DNA from: Rugosimonospora africana
GTDB lineage: Bacteria > Actinomycetota > Actinomycetes > Mycobacteriales > Micromonosporaceae
Assembly: GCF_016862975.1 (NCBI RefSeq)
Contig: NZ_BONZ01000105.1
Span: 1 to 52,081, forward strand
Reading direction: 5' to 3'
DNA length: 52,081 nt
The translations under genes were made by a program, and so were the position numbers. The number at the start of each line of letters is the position of its first letter. The first letter of the stretch is position 1. Of this stretch, positions 28,207 through 37,677 are shown one piece after another. The notes beneath the pieces were generated by a model. It saw only the letters and a program-made list of their open reading frames with translations. It was not told the origin of the DNA and made no database searches.

Positions 28207-29424
28207 GTGGCGCCACCACCCAGGAACGCGCTGGCCGCGGTCGCACCGCTGGAAGCCGTAGCCCCCGCCCGCGTGGAAATCCCGCAGGAGCGGGCGGGCA
28301 CCCATCCGCCGCAGGCGGAGCAGTACGGCCCGGCGGCGATGGCCGGGTACGCCGTCGCCGTCGTCTCCGACCGCCGCCGCCACCAGCTGTGCGACCTGCT
28401 GGAAGCGGCTGGAGCCCGTACCGTCGCGGTTCAGGGCGTGCGTACACTGTCCACCTTCGACAGTCAGCCGCTTCAGACACCGACCGCACAGGTGCTCGCC
28501 GCCCCCATCGACGAGCTGGTAGTCGCTTCGGAGTTCGGGTTCCGCTCCTGGCTACGGCTGGCTCGCGAGTGGCGGCTGGCCGACGCGCTGTCCGCGCGCT
28601 TCGCCGGCGCGCGGCGGCTGGCCAGTAACCCCCGAGCCGCCGACGCGCTGCGCGAGATCGGCCTGGGCGAGATCTGGTCCACCGCCGCCGGCAGCACCGA
28701 GGAACTCTTCCGCTACCTCATGGCGCAGCCGATGACCGGTCGCCGGGTGGTGGTCCAGAGCGACACCCCGTCCGTGGCCGAGCTGTGCCACGCGCTGCGC
28801 GCGGCCGGTGCCGACGTCGTCGAGGCGGTCACCCATCAGGCGCTGCCACCGACACACGCGGATCTGCTGCGTCGCCTCGGCGATCAGATCTGCGCGGGAG
28901 CGGTGGACGCGGTGGCGTTCACCAATCCCGCATCCGTGGACAACCTTCTCGCTCAGGCCATCGCGGACCAGCGCCTGAACGAGCTGCTCAACGCGATGTC
29001 CGACGAGGTACCCGCGATGTGTCTGGGAGAGCTGAGCGCCCAGCCGCTGCGCGCCCGCGGCGTGCCGGTCCGCCTGCCCGTCCAGCCCTTTCTCGAAGAG
29101 TTCGTGGCGCTCGCCGCGGCGACGGTGCCGGAACGCGCGGTGCGGGTCGTCGCGAGCGGGATGTCGCTTGAGATCCGGGGACAGGCCGTCGTGCTCAACG
29201 GTGAACTGATTCCCGTGCAGCCCGGGCCGATCGCGGTCCTGCGCGCGTTGGCCCGCCACCCCGGCCGAGTGATCTCCTGTGCGGAGATTCGCCGCGCGAC
29301 TCCGAACTGGGCCGGCGTGGACGACCACGCCATCGAAATGGCCGTATCGCGCCTACGACGTTCACTGAGGAACAACGAACTGATCCAGACGGTCATGAAG
29401 CGCGGCTACCGGCTGTCCGGGTGA
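28207..29424 (+). CDS. HemD-like domain plus C-terminal winged-helix transcriptional regulator
   Basis: 405 residues. Residues about 46-310 follow the uroporphyrinogen-III synthase fold (AGYAVAVVSDRRRHQLCDLL, GRRVVVQSDTPSVAELCHAL, VDAVAFTNPASVDNLL). Residues about 315-405 form an OmpR-type winged helix (VLRALARHPGRVISCAEIRR ... IEMAVSRLRRSLR ... VMKRGYRLSG). Actinobacteria have similar fusions, often near nitrite or nitrate genes; here none is present. The HemD part may act as a ligand sensor rather than an enzyme. The GTG start follows a G-rich Shine-Dalgarno; an ATG at 28342 is an alternative. Confidence 0.85.
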   Translation: MAPPPRNALAAVAPLEAVAPARVEIPQERAGTHPPQAEQYGPAAMAGYAVAVVSDRRRHQLCDLLEAAGARTVAVQGVRTLSTFDSQPLQTPTAQVLAAPIDELVVASEFGFRSWLRLAREWRLADALSARFAGARRLASNPRAADALREIGLGEIWSTAAGSTEELFRYLMAQPMTGRRVVVQSDTPSVAELCHALRAAGADVVEAVTHQALPPTHADLLRRLGDQICAGAVDAVAFTNPASVDNLLAQAIADQRLNELLNAMSDEVPAMCLGELSAQPLRARGVPVRLPVQPFLEEFVALAAATVPERAVRVVASGMSLEIRGQAVVLNGELIPVQPGPIAVLRALARHPGRVISCAEIRRATPNWAGVDDHAIEMAVSRLRRSLRNNELIQTVMKRGYRLSG

Positions 29425-29649
29425 GCCTCGCTGCGCGCCGTCGGCCTGACGTACACCGGTATAGCGTGTTCGATGACGGTCAGGACGTATCTGCGGATGC
29501 CGTCAGTGTCACCTGATCCTTCGGCCGTGACGGGCCCACTCGATCGGCCCGTCCGGCGCACGGCTGTGGGCAAACCTCCATCGAGCATGACCTGCGGCTC
29601 ACGTTGGGGCTGCGCGTTCGCCCGCTAGGTCTGCCGCATCTCGATTCCG

Positions 29650-29663
29650 ATTCAACGTTGTAT
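29650..29663. promoter_or_regulatory. LacI-type operator upstream of GH2 gene, site 1
   Basis: ATTCAACGTTGTAT has the palindromic core CAACGTTG at 29653-29660. The same core occurs at 29687, 38933 and 40091 in this window. Confidence 0.7.
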
Positions 29664-29684
29664 TTTTGTTGTCCGGCACGTAAG

Positions 29685-29696
29685 TTCAACGTTGAT
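29685..29696. promoter_or_regulatory. LacI-type operator upstream of GH2 gene, site 2
   Basis: TCAACGTTGA (29686-29695) is a perfect 10-bp palindrome centred 34 bp, about three helical turns, from site 1. This spacing fits cooperative or looped repressor binding. Confidence 0.7.
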
Positions 29697-29819
29697 CCAG
29701 GATCGCCAACGAGGCGAACCGAGGGCATTCACCGAGGTGCGGATAGTCACGGCAGGCCCGTGACGGCACCTCCGGTGCACGACGCACAACGATGAACGGC
29801 GTGGGGGAGAGGTTTCTCA

Positions 29820-31676
29820 GTGAGAGGTTCCGGGACATACAGACTTCGCGCGAGCAGGCAGGAGGGGGATCGCCTTCGCCCGCAACTTCTCCGCGACTCG
29901 TACAGGGACCTCAGCGGTACATGGGGCTTCGCCCACGACGACACGAGCATCGGCGAGCGCGAGGGTTGGTCCGACGGTCGGCCGCTTCCCTCGACGATCG
30001 TCGTCCCGTTTCCTCCGGATTCGTCGGCCTCGGGGGTCGGTGCCACGGGGTACCACCCCGTCGTCTGGTACCGGCGCGAGATCTCGGCTGATGACCTCGC
30101 TGCCGTCGAGTTCGAGGATGGTCGACGGCTACTGGTTCATTTCGGCGCGGTCGACTACCGGGCTCGGGTCTGGCTGAACGGCGTGTTCGTCGGCGATCAC
30201 GAGGGCGGACATACCCCGTTCGCGGTCGATGTCACGAACGCTCTGACCGCTCGGGGCGCGGGCGCCACCCACGTGCTCGTGGTGCGCGCAGAGGACGACC
30301 CCCAAGACGTGGCACAGCCGCGAGGAAAGCAGGACTGGCGCCAGGAGCCGCACGCCATCTGGTACCACCGCACGACGGGGATCTGGCAGCCCGTGTGGTT
30401 GGAAGCGGTGGCACCGATCCGGGTCGAGGACGTGTGGTGGACGTGCGACATCACCCGCGGGACCGCGACGGCGCAGGTCACCCTCAGCAAGCGCGTGCCA
30501 GCACGCGTCCGGGTCACGATCGCGCATGACGGCGACGTGCTGGGCGACACCGAGACCGACGTCACCGACGCGATCGTGTCGGTAACGGTCCCACTCGACG
30601 GGCAGGGCAACGGCCAGGGGTACGAGGAACTGCTGTGGCGCCCGGGCTCCCCGGTACTCCTGGACGCCTGGGTGAGTGTGCGCGTCAACGGTGTGGAGAC
30701 CGATGTCGTGGCCAGTTACCTCGGGCTCCGGACGGTCGGCGCGGGCGATGGGCGGTTCTGGCTCAATGACCGGCCCTTCGTGCTGCGCTCGGTGCTGAGC
30801 CAGGGCTACTGGCCGGCGTCGCACCTCGCGGCTCCGTCCGCCGACGCACTGCGGCGGGAGGCAGAACTCGCGTTGGACCTGGGCTTCAACGCGGTACGGG
30901 TCCACCAGAAAATCGAGGACCCTCGGTTCCTCTTCCACGCCGACCAACTCGGGCTTCTCGTGTGGGGGGAGATGGCCGCCACCTACGCGTTCTCTGACAT
31001 CACCGTACGCCGCACGATGTCGGAGTGGACGGCGGCCGTGATCCGGGACCGCAGCCACCCGAGCGTCGTCAGCTGGGTCCCGCTGAACGAGAGCTGGGGC
31101 GTCCAGCACATCGCGTCCCGCGCCGACCAGCGCGCGTTCGCCGAGTCCCTCTATCACCTGACCAAGGCACTCGACCCAACCCGTCCGGTCATCTCCAACG
31201 ACGGCTGGGAGCAAGGCACAACAGACGTGTGGACCCTGCACGACTACGAGGAACGCCGCGAGGTGCTGGCTGCGCGCTACGACGCGGCTCCCGAGGCACT
31301 GCGCGCTCTCGTCAACGGAGTGGGGCCAGCCGGCCGCCGCGTCCGGCTCGCGGGCGCGCCCGAGCGCGGGCAGCCCGTGATGCTCACGGAGTTCGGAGGC
31401 GTCAAGTGGTCGGTGGACGACGAGCCGGCCGATGCCTGGGGTTACTCCGAGGCGTCGGACGCCGATGACTTCGCCGCGAGGATCGGGGCGATCCTCACCG
31501 GAGTGGTCGGCGGCGTCATCGGTGGGGGCCGGGACGAGGGGCTGGCTGGCTGGTGCTGGACGCAACTCACCGACACCGTGCAGGAACGCAACGGCCTGCT
31601 GACCGAGGATCGCACGCCGAAACTACCGATCGACACGCTTCGAGCGCTCATCGACCCCGAGCACATACGCAACTAG
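29820..31676 (+). CDS. Glycoside hydrolase family 2 (cytoplasmic)
   Basis: 618 residues with the GH2 order: sugar-binding jelly-roll (about 30-200, YRDLSGTWGF, VWLNGVFVGDHEGGHTPF), an Ig-like domain, then a TIM barrel. The acid/base is inferred as Glu424 in PLNESWG and the nucleophile as Glu524 in MLTEFGG. There is no signal peptide, so it should act on imported oligosaccharides. The GTG start at 29820 follows a GGGGGAGAGG stretch. The exact specificity (beta-galactosidase, glucuronidase, mannosidase or arabinopyranosidase) cannot be read from the sequence. It heads the CAACGTTG-controlled cluster. Confidence 0.88.
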   Translation: MRGSGTYRLRASRQEGDRLRPQLLRDSYRDLSGTWGFAHDDTSIGEREGWSDGRPLPSTIVVPFPPDSSASGVGATGYHPVVWYRREISADDLAAVEFEDGRRLLVHFGAVDYRARVWLNGVFVGDHEGGHTPFAVDVTNALTARGAGATHVLVVRAEDDPQDVAQPRGKQDWRQEPHAIWYHRTTGIWQPVWLEAVAPIRVEDVWWTCDITRGTATAQVTLSKRVPARVRVTIAHDGDVLGDTETDVTDAIVSVTVPLDGQGNGQGYEELLWRPGSPVLLDAWVSVRVNGVETDVVASYLGLRTVGAGDGRFWLNDRPFVLRSVLSQGYWPASHLAAPSADALRREAELALDLGFNAVRVHQKIEDPRFLFHADQLGLLVWGEMAATYAFSDITVRRTMSEWTAAVIRDRSHPSVVSWVPLNESWGVQHIASRADQRAFAESLYHLTKALDPTRPVISNDGWEQGTTDVWTLHDYEERREVLAARYDAAPEALRALVNGVGPAGRRVRLAGAPERGQPVMLTEFGGVKWSVDDEPADAWGYSEASDADDFAARIGAILTGVVGGVIGGGRDEGLAGWCWTQLTDTVQERNGLLTEDRTPKLPIDTLRALIDPEHIRN

Positions 31677-31690
31677 TACCCGCCGCTCGC

Positions 31691-31704
31691 ATTCAACGAT
31701 GGAC
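31691..31704. promoter_or_regulatory. Weak LacI-type site before the binding-protein gene
   Basis: ATTCAACGATGGAC carries one mismatch to the CAACGTTG core. It lies between the GH2 stop and the binding-protein start. It may be a weaker operator or chance. Confidence 0.3.
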
Positions 31705-31753
31705 GTGATCTGTCTGGCCCGGGGCAATGTTGTCCACCCCAAAGGAGGAAGTC

Positions 31754-33073
31754 ATGATCAGGAAAATGTTGGCTGCCGTCGTCGCCGCAGGGACGGTCGG
31801 AGTGTTAGCTCTCTCCGGTTGCTCCGGCGGCGGAGGGGACGTCAACGCCCAGGCGCAACAGTTCACCAAGGACACGAAGGCGCAGATCTCCTTCTCCTGG
31901 TGGGGTAACAACGACCGTGCCGACCAGTTCGGCAAGGCGATCGCGCTCTTCAACAAGGAATATCCGAACGTCAAGGTCACTCGTAGTTTCGCCGCCTTCG
32001 CCGACTACTGGACGGCACGGAGCACAGAGGCTGCCGGCCACGCCTTGCCCGACCTGATGATGATGGACGCCGGGTACCTCTCCGAGTACGCGGGGAAGAA
32101 CCTGCTCCAGGACCTCACCCCGTTGCGCAGCAGCGTCATGCCGCTCGACGGGGTCGACGATTCGTCGCTGGGCGCGGGAAAGGTCGACGGCAAGCTCGAG
32201 TCGGTTCCCCTGGGAACCAACACCTGGTCGATGATGTACAACAAGGATCTGCTGGATAAGCTCGGGATCAAGTACCCGACTGACAACATGAGCTGGACCG
32301 ACCTCGGCAACTTCGTCCGCGAGGTCGACAAGGCGGGAGCGTCCGCGAACCCGTCACAGTTTGGGTCCAGCGACTATACCGACGGTCTTCCCGGCTTCAT
32401 CTACTGGCTGATGCAGCAGGGTAAGGACGTCTTTACGAAGGAGGGCAAGCCCGCCTTCACGCAGCAACAGGTCATCGACTATGTCGACAGCGTCAAGGAC
32501 ATGCGTACCGGAGGCAGTTTCTTCCCCATCAAGCGGGACGTCGCCCTCGATCCGTTGAACGGATTCCTCGCCGGTCAGGCCGCGCTGTGGTTCAACTTCT
32601 CGACGACGCTCCTTCAGGCGATGACGGACTCCAAGACCGAGCACATCGGTATCGTCCCCGCGCCGAGCCCCGACGGCGTCGACAAGCACGTCCTCGCGCA
32701 GCACCCGAGCCTGCTGCTCAGCGTGTCTGCCAACTCGAAGCAGAAGGCTGCCGCCGCCGCTCTCCTGAACTTCCTGGTGACATCGCCGGACGTGGCGGCA
32801 GTATTCGGAACGTCGCTGGGGGTTCCCGCGACCGAAGAGGGACGCGCGGCCGCGGCGAAGGCCAACGCGACACCAGCCGATGCGGCCATCCTGAAGTACG
32901 CGAGCGACATGGCGCCCGAGACGACGGCAAGCTACCCGTTGCTTCCCGCGGGCTACGGCACCGTCGAGGCGAAGTGGGGTGAGCTCCACCAGCAGTTGGA
33001 GTACGGCCAGCTCAGCAGCAAGCAGTTCGCTCAGCAGTTTTTCGACGAGATGTCGTTGTCCCTCGGGAACTGA
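31754..33073 (+). CDS. Sugar ABC transporter substrate-binding lipoprotein
   Basis: 439 residues. The start at 31754 has a near-ideal AAAGGAGG at 31741-31748. The lipobox is LALSGCSGG. The mature part (ISFSWWGNNDRADQFGKAIALF ... PDLMMMDAGYLSEYAGKNLL) is an extracellular solute-binding family 1 protein. It is followed by two permeases with tight spacing and belongs to the cluster with GH2, GH54 and LacI genes, so an arabinofuranose-containing or galactosidic oligosaccharide is a reasonable ligand guess. Confidence 0.92.
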   Translation: MIRKMLAAVVAAGTVGVLALSGCSGGGGDVNAQAQQFTKDTKAQISFSWWGNNDRADQFGKAIALFNKEYPNVKVTRSFAAFADYWTARSTEAAGHALPDLMMMDAGYLSEYAGKNLLQDLTPLRSSVMPLDGVDDSSLGAGKVDGKLESVPLGTNTWSMMYNKDLLDKLGIKYPTDNMSWTDLGNFVREVDKAGASANPSQFGSSDYTDGLPGFIYWLMQQGKDVFTKEGKPAFTQQQVIDYVDSVKDMRTGGSFFPIKRDVALDPLNGFLAGQAALWFNFSTTLLQAMTDSKTEHIGIVPAPSPDGVDKHVLAQHPSLLLSVSANSKQKAAAAALLNFLVTSPDVAAVFGTSLGVPATEEGRAAAAKANATPADAAILKYASDMAPETTASYPLLPAGYGTVEAKWGELHQQLEYGQLSSKQFAQQFFDEMSLSLGN

Positions 33074-33090
33074 CGGATTCCGGAGGCGGC

Positions 33091-34044
33091 ATGATGACAG
33101 TCCAGGTAGCGCCCGGCGCCCAGAACGTCGCACCTCGGCGCCGCGCAACGCGGCGGCGACGCGACACCCGCGCCGGATACATCTTCCTCAGCCCGTGGCT
33201 GATCGGATTCTTCGTCCTCACCGCGGGGCCGATGGTCGCCTCGCTCGTCCTTTCGTTCACCAACTACGACCTCTTCTCCACACCGTCCCTGGTGGGCTTC
33301 GCCAATTACACGCGACTGTGGACCGATTCGAACTACCTCCAAGCGGTCAAAGTCACGGTCCTCTACGTGGTGATCGGGGCGCCCCTGAAGTTGATCGTCG
33401 CCCTCGCGGTGGCCGTCCTGCTCAATAGCGCCCGAGGAGGATCGGGCTTCTACCGGTCGGGCTTCTACCTGCCCTCACTGATCGGCGGAAGCGTATCGAT
33501 CGCGATCATCTGGAAGGCCATGTTCATCGACAACGGCGTCGTCGCCAGCATCGGATCGTTCTTCGGCGGTCCCCCGGCGGAGAGCGGTGGATGGGTGGGG
33601 AATCCGTCGATGACGCTGCCCATGCTGATACTGCTCACCGTGTGGCAGTTCGGCGCGCCGATGGTGATCTTTCTCGCTGGCCTCAAGCAGGTTCCGACGG
33701 AGTTGCTTGAAGCGGCGTCGGTGGACGGTGCGGGTCGAGTCCGTCGGTTTATCCGGGTCACACTGCCCATGATTTCCCCGGTGCTCTTCTTCAACCTTCT
33801 GCTGGAGCTGATCCACGCGTTCCAGGTCTTCAACTCCGCCTTCATCATCTCGAACGGCACCGGTGGCCCGGTCCGTTCGACGCTGTTCTACACCCTGTAC
33901 CTCTATCAGCGCGGATTCCAGAGTTTCCAGATGGGGTACGCGTCGGCGATGGCCTGGGTGCTTCTCATCGTCGTCGGGCTCGTTACGTTCATGCTCTTCC
34001 GCACATCGAAGGCGTGGGTGCACTACGCGGGAGACGAGAAATGA
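33091..34044 (+). CDS. Sugar ABC transporter permease, MalF/UgpA type
   Basis: 317 residues, six transmembrane segments after an Arg-rich N-terminal tail, EAA loop EAASVDGAGRVRRFIRVTLP. The start follows GGAGG 17 bp after the binding-protein stop. The stop overlaps the next start (ATGA). Confidence 0.92.
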   Translation: MMTVQVAPGAQNVAPRRRATRRRRDTRAGYIFLSPWLIGFFVLTAGPMVASLVLSFTNYDLFSTPSLVGFANYTRLWTDSNYLQAVKVTVLYVVIGAPLKLIVALAVAVLLNSARGGSGFYRSGFYLPSLIGGSVSIAIIWKAMFIDNGVVASIGSFFGGPPAESGGWVGNPSMTLPMLILLTVWQFGAPMVIFLAGLKQVPTELLEAASVDGAGRVRRFIRVTLPMISPVLFFNLLLELIHAFQVFNSAFIISNGTGGPVRSTLFYTLYLYQRGFQSFQMGYASAMAWVLLIVVGLVTFMLFRTSKAWVHYAGDEK

Positions 34045-34964
34045 CCGTGAACGTGGCGGAAGTGTCGAACGTGGAATCGGCGACTGGAGGAAGCGCCAGG
34101 TCCGGCCGGCGGCGTGCCGGGTCGGGTCGGCGGTCGTGGATCAAATCGTCCGTCTTCCATATCTTCTCGCTGGCCGTCCTGGTGGTGATCCTGTATCCGG
34201 CGCTCTGGATGGTGATGTCATCGTTCAAGCCGAGCAACCAGATCATCGGGTCGGTGAACCTGATCCCGGGGCACGGGACCTTCGACAACTACGTGAAGGC
34301 ATTCCAGGGGATCGGGGGCGTGTCCTTCTGGACATTCCTGCTGAACTCGCTCGGGCTCGCCGTCCTGTCGGTCGTCGGCGTGACATTGTCGTGTTCGATC
34401 ACGGCGTACGCCTTCTCGCGGATCAGGTTTCCGGGGCGAGGAGTCTTCTTCGCATGCATGATCACGACGATGCTCCTGCCGTTCCACGTTGTGATCATTC
34501 CCCAGTACATCATGTTCAACCAACTGGGGATGATCAATACCTGGTGGCCGTTGCTGCTGGGCAAGTTCCTCGCCGCGGACGCGTTCTTCGTGTTCTTGAT
34601 GATCCAGTTTATCCGCGGCCTGCCGCGTGAACTGGACGAGGCGGCGCGAATCGACGGCGCGGGTCATGCCCGGATTTTCTGGTCGGTGATACTCCCGCTC
34701 ATGAAGCCGGCGCTCGTGACCAGTGCCATATTCGCATTCATCTGGTCGTGGAACGACTTCTTCGGACCGTTGTTGTACCTGAAGACGCCCGACTCCTACA
34801 CGATGCCGCTGGCTCTTCGTCTGTACGTCGACCAGACCTCGACGAGTGACTACGGTGCACAGACGGCGATGGCGATCCTCGCGCTCTTGCCCGTCGTGCT
34901 CTTCTTCCTCGCCTTCCAGCGACACCTGGTGGAGGGCGTGGCAACGCAGGGGCTGAAGGGATGA
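34041..34964 (+). CDS. Sugar ABC transporter permease, MalG/UgpE type
   Basis: 307 residues, six transmembrane segments, EAA loop EAARIDGAGHARIFWSVILP. The start at 34041 overlaps the preceding stop, and its own stop overlaps the DUF624 gene start; both are ATGA junctions. The open frame from 34014 is a shadow. No ATPase is encoded nearby. Confidence 0.92.
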   Translation: MTVNVAEVSNVESATGGSARSGRRRAGSGRRSWIKSSVFHIFSLAVLVVILYPALWMVMSSFKPSNQIIGSVNLIPGHGTFDNYVKAFQGIGGVSFWTFLLNSLGLAVLSVVGVTLSCSITAYAFSRIRFPGRGVFFACMITTMLLPFHVVIIPQYIMFNQLGMINTWWPLLLGKFLAADAFFVFLMIQFIRGLPRELDEAARIDGAGHARIFWSVILPLMKPALVTSAIFAFIWSWNDFFGPLLYLKTPDSYTMPLALRLYVDQTSTSDYGAQTAMAILALLPVVLFFLAFQRHLVEGVATQGLKG

Positions 34965-35605
34965 CGCCCACCGTGCACCGCGACGGCGCGCCGATCGCCG
35001 AACCGCGGGAGCAGTTTCGGACCTTCGGCAACGGGAAGCTCGCCCTCTTCGGCGAGATGGTGGTCGTCGGACTTGTCGTGACGGCATTCATGCTCACCGG
35101 CGTCCTCGCCGTCGCGGCACTGGCCGCGGGAACCCAACACTTCAGACGCACCCTGGCGGCGAAGACGAACTCGTTGGGCGATCTGCTCACCGGCGTGTGG
35201 CAGGCGCTCCACCACGGCTGGCTCCTCACGGTGGCGTACGTCGTCGCCGCGGCGCTTCTCGTGCTCAACGCGGCCATGGGCGCCCAGGGCCTGGTTCCCG
35301 GAGGAAGGGTCTACGCCGCGGTGAGCGGCGGGTTGGCGCTCGCGGTCATGGTGCTCATCTGCAGGTCCGCCGAACTGTGGCATCCAGGTGCTCGCTGGCC
35401 GGACGTCCTGCGTCAGGCGCGCGACGTGACCGTCGGCGACCCGGTGGGTACGTGCTTCGTTCTCACGGGCATTCTCGTCGGCGCGATGGTCGTGTGGATG
35501 CTGCCGCCGCTGGCAGTCATCGTGCCGGGAATGCTGACGCTCAGCCTCACCGCCGCCCAGGCCCGACGCGAGCAACGGCGCCCGGCAAGAGGGGGGAGCG
35601 ACTGA
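34961..35605 (+). CDS. DUF624 (YesL-like) membrane protein
   Basis: 214 residues with four to five hydrophobic segments. The pattern (GEMVVVGLVVTAFMLTGVLA, HHGWLLTVAYVV, DPVGTCFVLTGI) fits DUF624/YesL proteins, which typically sit beside sugar ABC importers for plant cell-wall oligosaccharides. Their role is unproven; an accessory function in uptake is the usual suggestion. It is translationally coupled to the permease (ATGA at 34961-34964). Confidence 0.75.
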   Translation: MTPTVHRDGAPIAEPREQFRTFGNGKLALFGEMVVVGLVVTAFMLTGVLAVAALAAGTQHFRRTLAAKTNSLGDLLTGVWQALHHGWLLTVAYVVAAALLVLNAAMGAQGLVPGGRVYAAVSGGLALAVMVLICRSAELWHPGARWPDVLRQARDVTVGDPVGTCFVLTGILVGAMVVWMLPPLAVIVPGMLTLSLTAAQARREQRRPARGGSD

Positions 35606-35663
35606 GCAGAGTCACACGTGCGCCAAACATCCTCCAGAGCATCGATGCAGATTGGACTTGCGT

Positions 35664-37529
35664 ATGTCGTCCCGTACGTCCCGGTCACGTTCGCGCCGGT
35701 TGGGTGCCATCGGGTTCTCCGCGTTCCTGCTGGCCCTGGTAGCGGCATCGGTGGTGCCGGCATCCGGTCTCGCCAGCGCCGACCCCGCCGGCGGCAACAG
35801 CCAAGGTGAGCCATGTGACATCTACGCCGCCGCCGGCACTCCTTGTGTCGCCGCGTTCAGCACCACGCGCGCGTTGTTGCGCACCTACGACGGACCCTTG
35901 TACCAGGTGCAACGATCCGACAACGGTGCCACGCGTGACATCGGCCTGCTGAATCCCGGCGGTTACGCCAACGCCAGACTTCAAGACGAGTTCTGCGCCG
36001 GAACCAGCTGCACGGTGAGCGAGCTCTACGACCAGACTCCGCGACACAACGACCTCACCGTCGCCGGGCCGGGAACCGCCGGGCCGCAGAACTCCGGTGC
36101 GGTCGCCGACGCCCTGCCGATCACGATCTCCGGCCACAAGGCGTACGGGCTCTACCTGCCGCCGCGCACCGGGTATCGGCGGTCGAGCACCATCACCACC
36201 GGCACGGCCCGCGGATCCCAGCCCGAGTCCATGTACGAAATCGCCAGCGGAACCAACATCAGCGACGGCTGTTGTTCCGACTTCGGCAACGTCGAGACGG
36301 ACTCGAAAGACACCGGCGAAGGGCACATGGATGCCGTCAACGTCTCCTACATGAACGGCGGAGGGGCCAGCGGGACCGGCCCCTGGGTACAGGCCGACCT
36401 GGAGAACGGGGTGTTCCAGGGCGGCACCAGCGTCGACCTCGGGAACCACGGCAACGCCAGCAAATTCGTCACCGCGCTGCTCAAGAACAACGGCACCGAC
36501 ACCTTCGCGTTGAAGGGAGGCGACTCCCAGCGAGGCACTCTGTCCAAGTGGTACGAGGGCCCCTTGCCGTCGGCGAAGTACACTCCGATGCAGTTGGAGG
36601 GGTCGATCGTCGTTGGTACCGGCGGTGACGACAGCAACCGCGGGACCAGTTCCTTCTTCGAAGGCGTGATGACGTCTGGATACTCCAGCGACAGCGCCGA
36701 CGCCCTCGTCCAGGCCAACATCACTGCGCAGCACTACCAGGCGGACGCCACCGGGCCCGGAACGGGCACTCCGATCATGACGACCGGGGGCGAGTGCGCG
36801 GCCGCCGCCGGCCATGACGACGCCAAGGCGGGTACGCAGGTCGAGTTGACGACCTGCGAGTCGATGTCGGCCAGCGCGCACTGGGTCGCGTCGGACTTCG
36901 GCGATGCCACGCTCGAGGCGCTCGGATTCTGTATGGCGCCGGGAAACGCCAATCACGTCGTACTGGCCGACTGCGACGGAACCGCCGGTCAGCAGTGGAG
37001 GCCGCAGCCGGATGGCGGCATTCGCAACGCCGACTCGGGGCGGTGCCTGACCCCGTCGGGGGATGAGCACGGCATCCTCCTGCTGACCCCGTGCACGGGA
37101 GACGCATCTCAGCAGCTCATCGTCACCGTTCCCATCCATCACGCCGGCAAGTGCGTCGATGTCGCGGGAGCCGATGTCGGGGGCAATCACGCCCTGGTCG
37201 AGCTCAACGGCTGTCTCACGCTCCCGATCCCGGGTGCCGCGGAGCACGACCAGAAGTGGACGCGCAATCCGGCCGACGGTTCGCTGCGCACCCTGGGCCG
37301 CTGCATGACGCCGCAGGGCTCCGGCACCGCGAACGGAACCAAGGTCGAGCTCGATGACTGCGTTCAGGCACCAGCCCAGCGCTGGCAGCCGCAGGCCGAT
37401 GGCACGATCAAGAACACTGCCTCAGGCCGATGCCTGTTCGACCCCGGCGTCAGTCCCACAAACGGGACTCAGCTCGAGTTGGAGGACTGCGACGCCGCTG
37501 CGGGCGGACAACAATTCATGTTGAACTGA
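35664..37529 (+). CDS. Secreted alpha-L-arabinofuranosidase, GH54, with ricin-type lectin repeats
   Basis: 621 residues. The ATG at 35664 starts a twin-Arg-rich, then hydrophobic signal peptide (to about residue 39). The GH54 catalytic domain covers about 50-355. Vicinal C203-C204 are visible, with the inferred nucleophile Glu247 (ADLENGVF) and acid/base Asp322 (GGDDS). Residues about 370-621 are two ricin B-type trefoils, with repeated GRCL/GKCV, VELxxC and QQW elements (GQQWRPQPDG, AQRWQPQADG). It should release arabinose from arabinan or arabinoxylan outside the cell and so produce ligand for the adjacent importer. Compare the GH54 at 13316, which uses fascin repeats instead. Confidence 0.9.
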   Translation: MSSRTSRSRSRRLGAIGFSAFLLALVAASVVPASGLASADPAGGNSQGEPCDIYAAAGTPCVAAFSTTRALLRTYDGPLYQVQRSDNGATRDIGLLNPGGYANARLQDEFCAGTSCTVSELYDQTPRHNDLTVAGPGTAGPQNSGAVADALPITISGHKAYGLYLPPRTGYRRSSTITTGTARGSQPESMYEIASGTNISDGCCSDFGNVETDSKDTGEGHMDAVNVSYMNGGGASGTGPWVQADLENGVFQGGTSVDLGNHGNASKFVTALLKNNGTDTFALKGGDSQRGTLSKWYEGPLPSAKYTPMQLEGSIVVGTGGDDSNRGTSSFFEGVMTSGYSSDSADALVQANITAQHYQADATGPGTGTPIMTTGGECAAAAGHDDAKAGTQVELTTCESMSASAHWVASDFGDATLEALGFCMAPGNANHVVLADCDGTAGQQWRPQPDGGIRNADSGRCLTPSGDEHGILLLTPCTGDASQQLIVTVPIHHAGKCVDVAGADVGGNHALVELNGCLTLPIPGAAEHDQKWTRNPADGSLRTLGRCMTPQGSGTANGTKVELDDCVQAPAQRWQPQADGTIKNTASGRCLFDPGVSPTNGTQLELEDCDAAAGGQQFMLN

Positions 37530-37677
37530 ACTGGGCGAGGAGCGCCCGCCGGTCTTGTCCCCGCCGTAAGGCTCGGGCCAGGGCCGGCGCGGCGCTCTTC
37601 GATGCCGGATGTCGCGATCGAGGTCAGGTCGCCCCTTCGGCTCAAGGCCAACGCTCCATCACCTGGGAAGGAAGGCC

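Larger units (their letters stand above)
29425..29819. other. Upstream region of the GH2 gene with two CAACGTTG sites
   Basis: 395 bp without a gene. It contains two strong LacI-type sites (listed separately), a nearby A/T-rich patch, and a weaker CAACGATG at 29787-29794. Confidence 0.6.

Noticed and set aside
27308-28489. 393-codon minus-strand ORF across the leader region
   Set aside because: It overlaps the binding-protein gene in another frame and the HemD-like gene antisense. Only its YDLVEFRSHA segment is interesting and is discussed with the leader.
35685-37247. 520-codon minus-strand ORF
   Set aside because: Antisense shadow of the GH54/ricin gene, typical of high-GC third-position bias.
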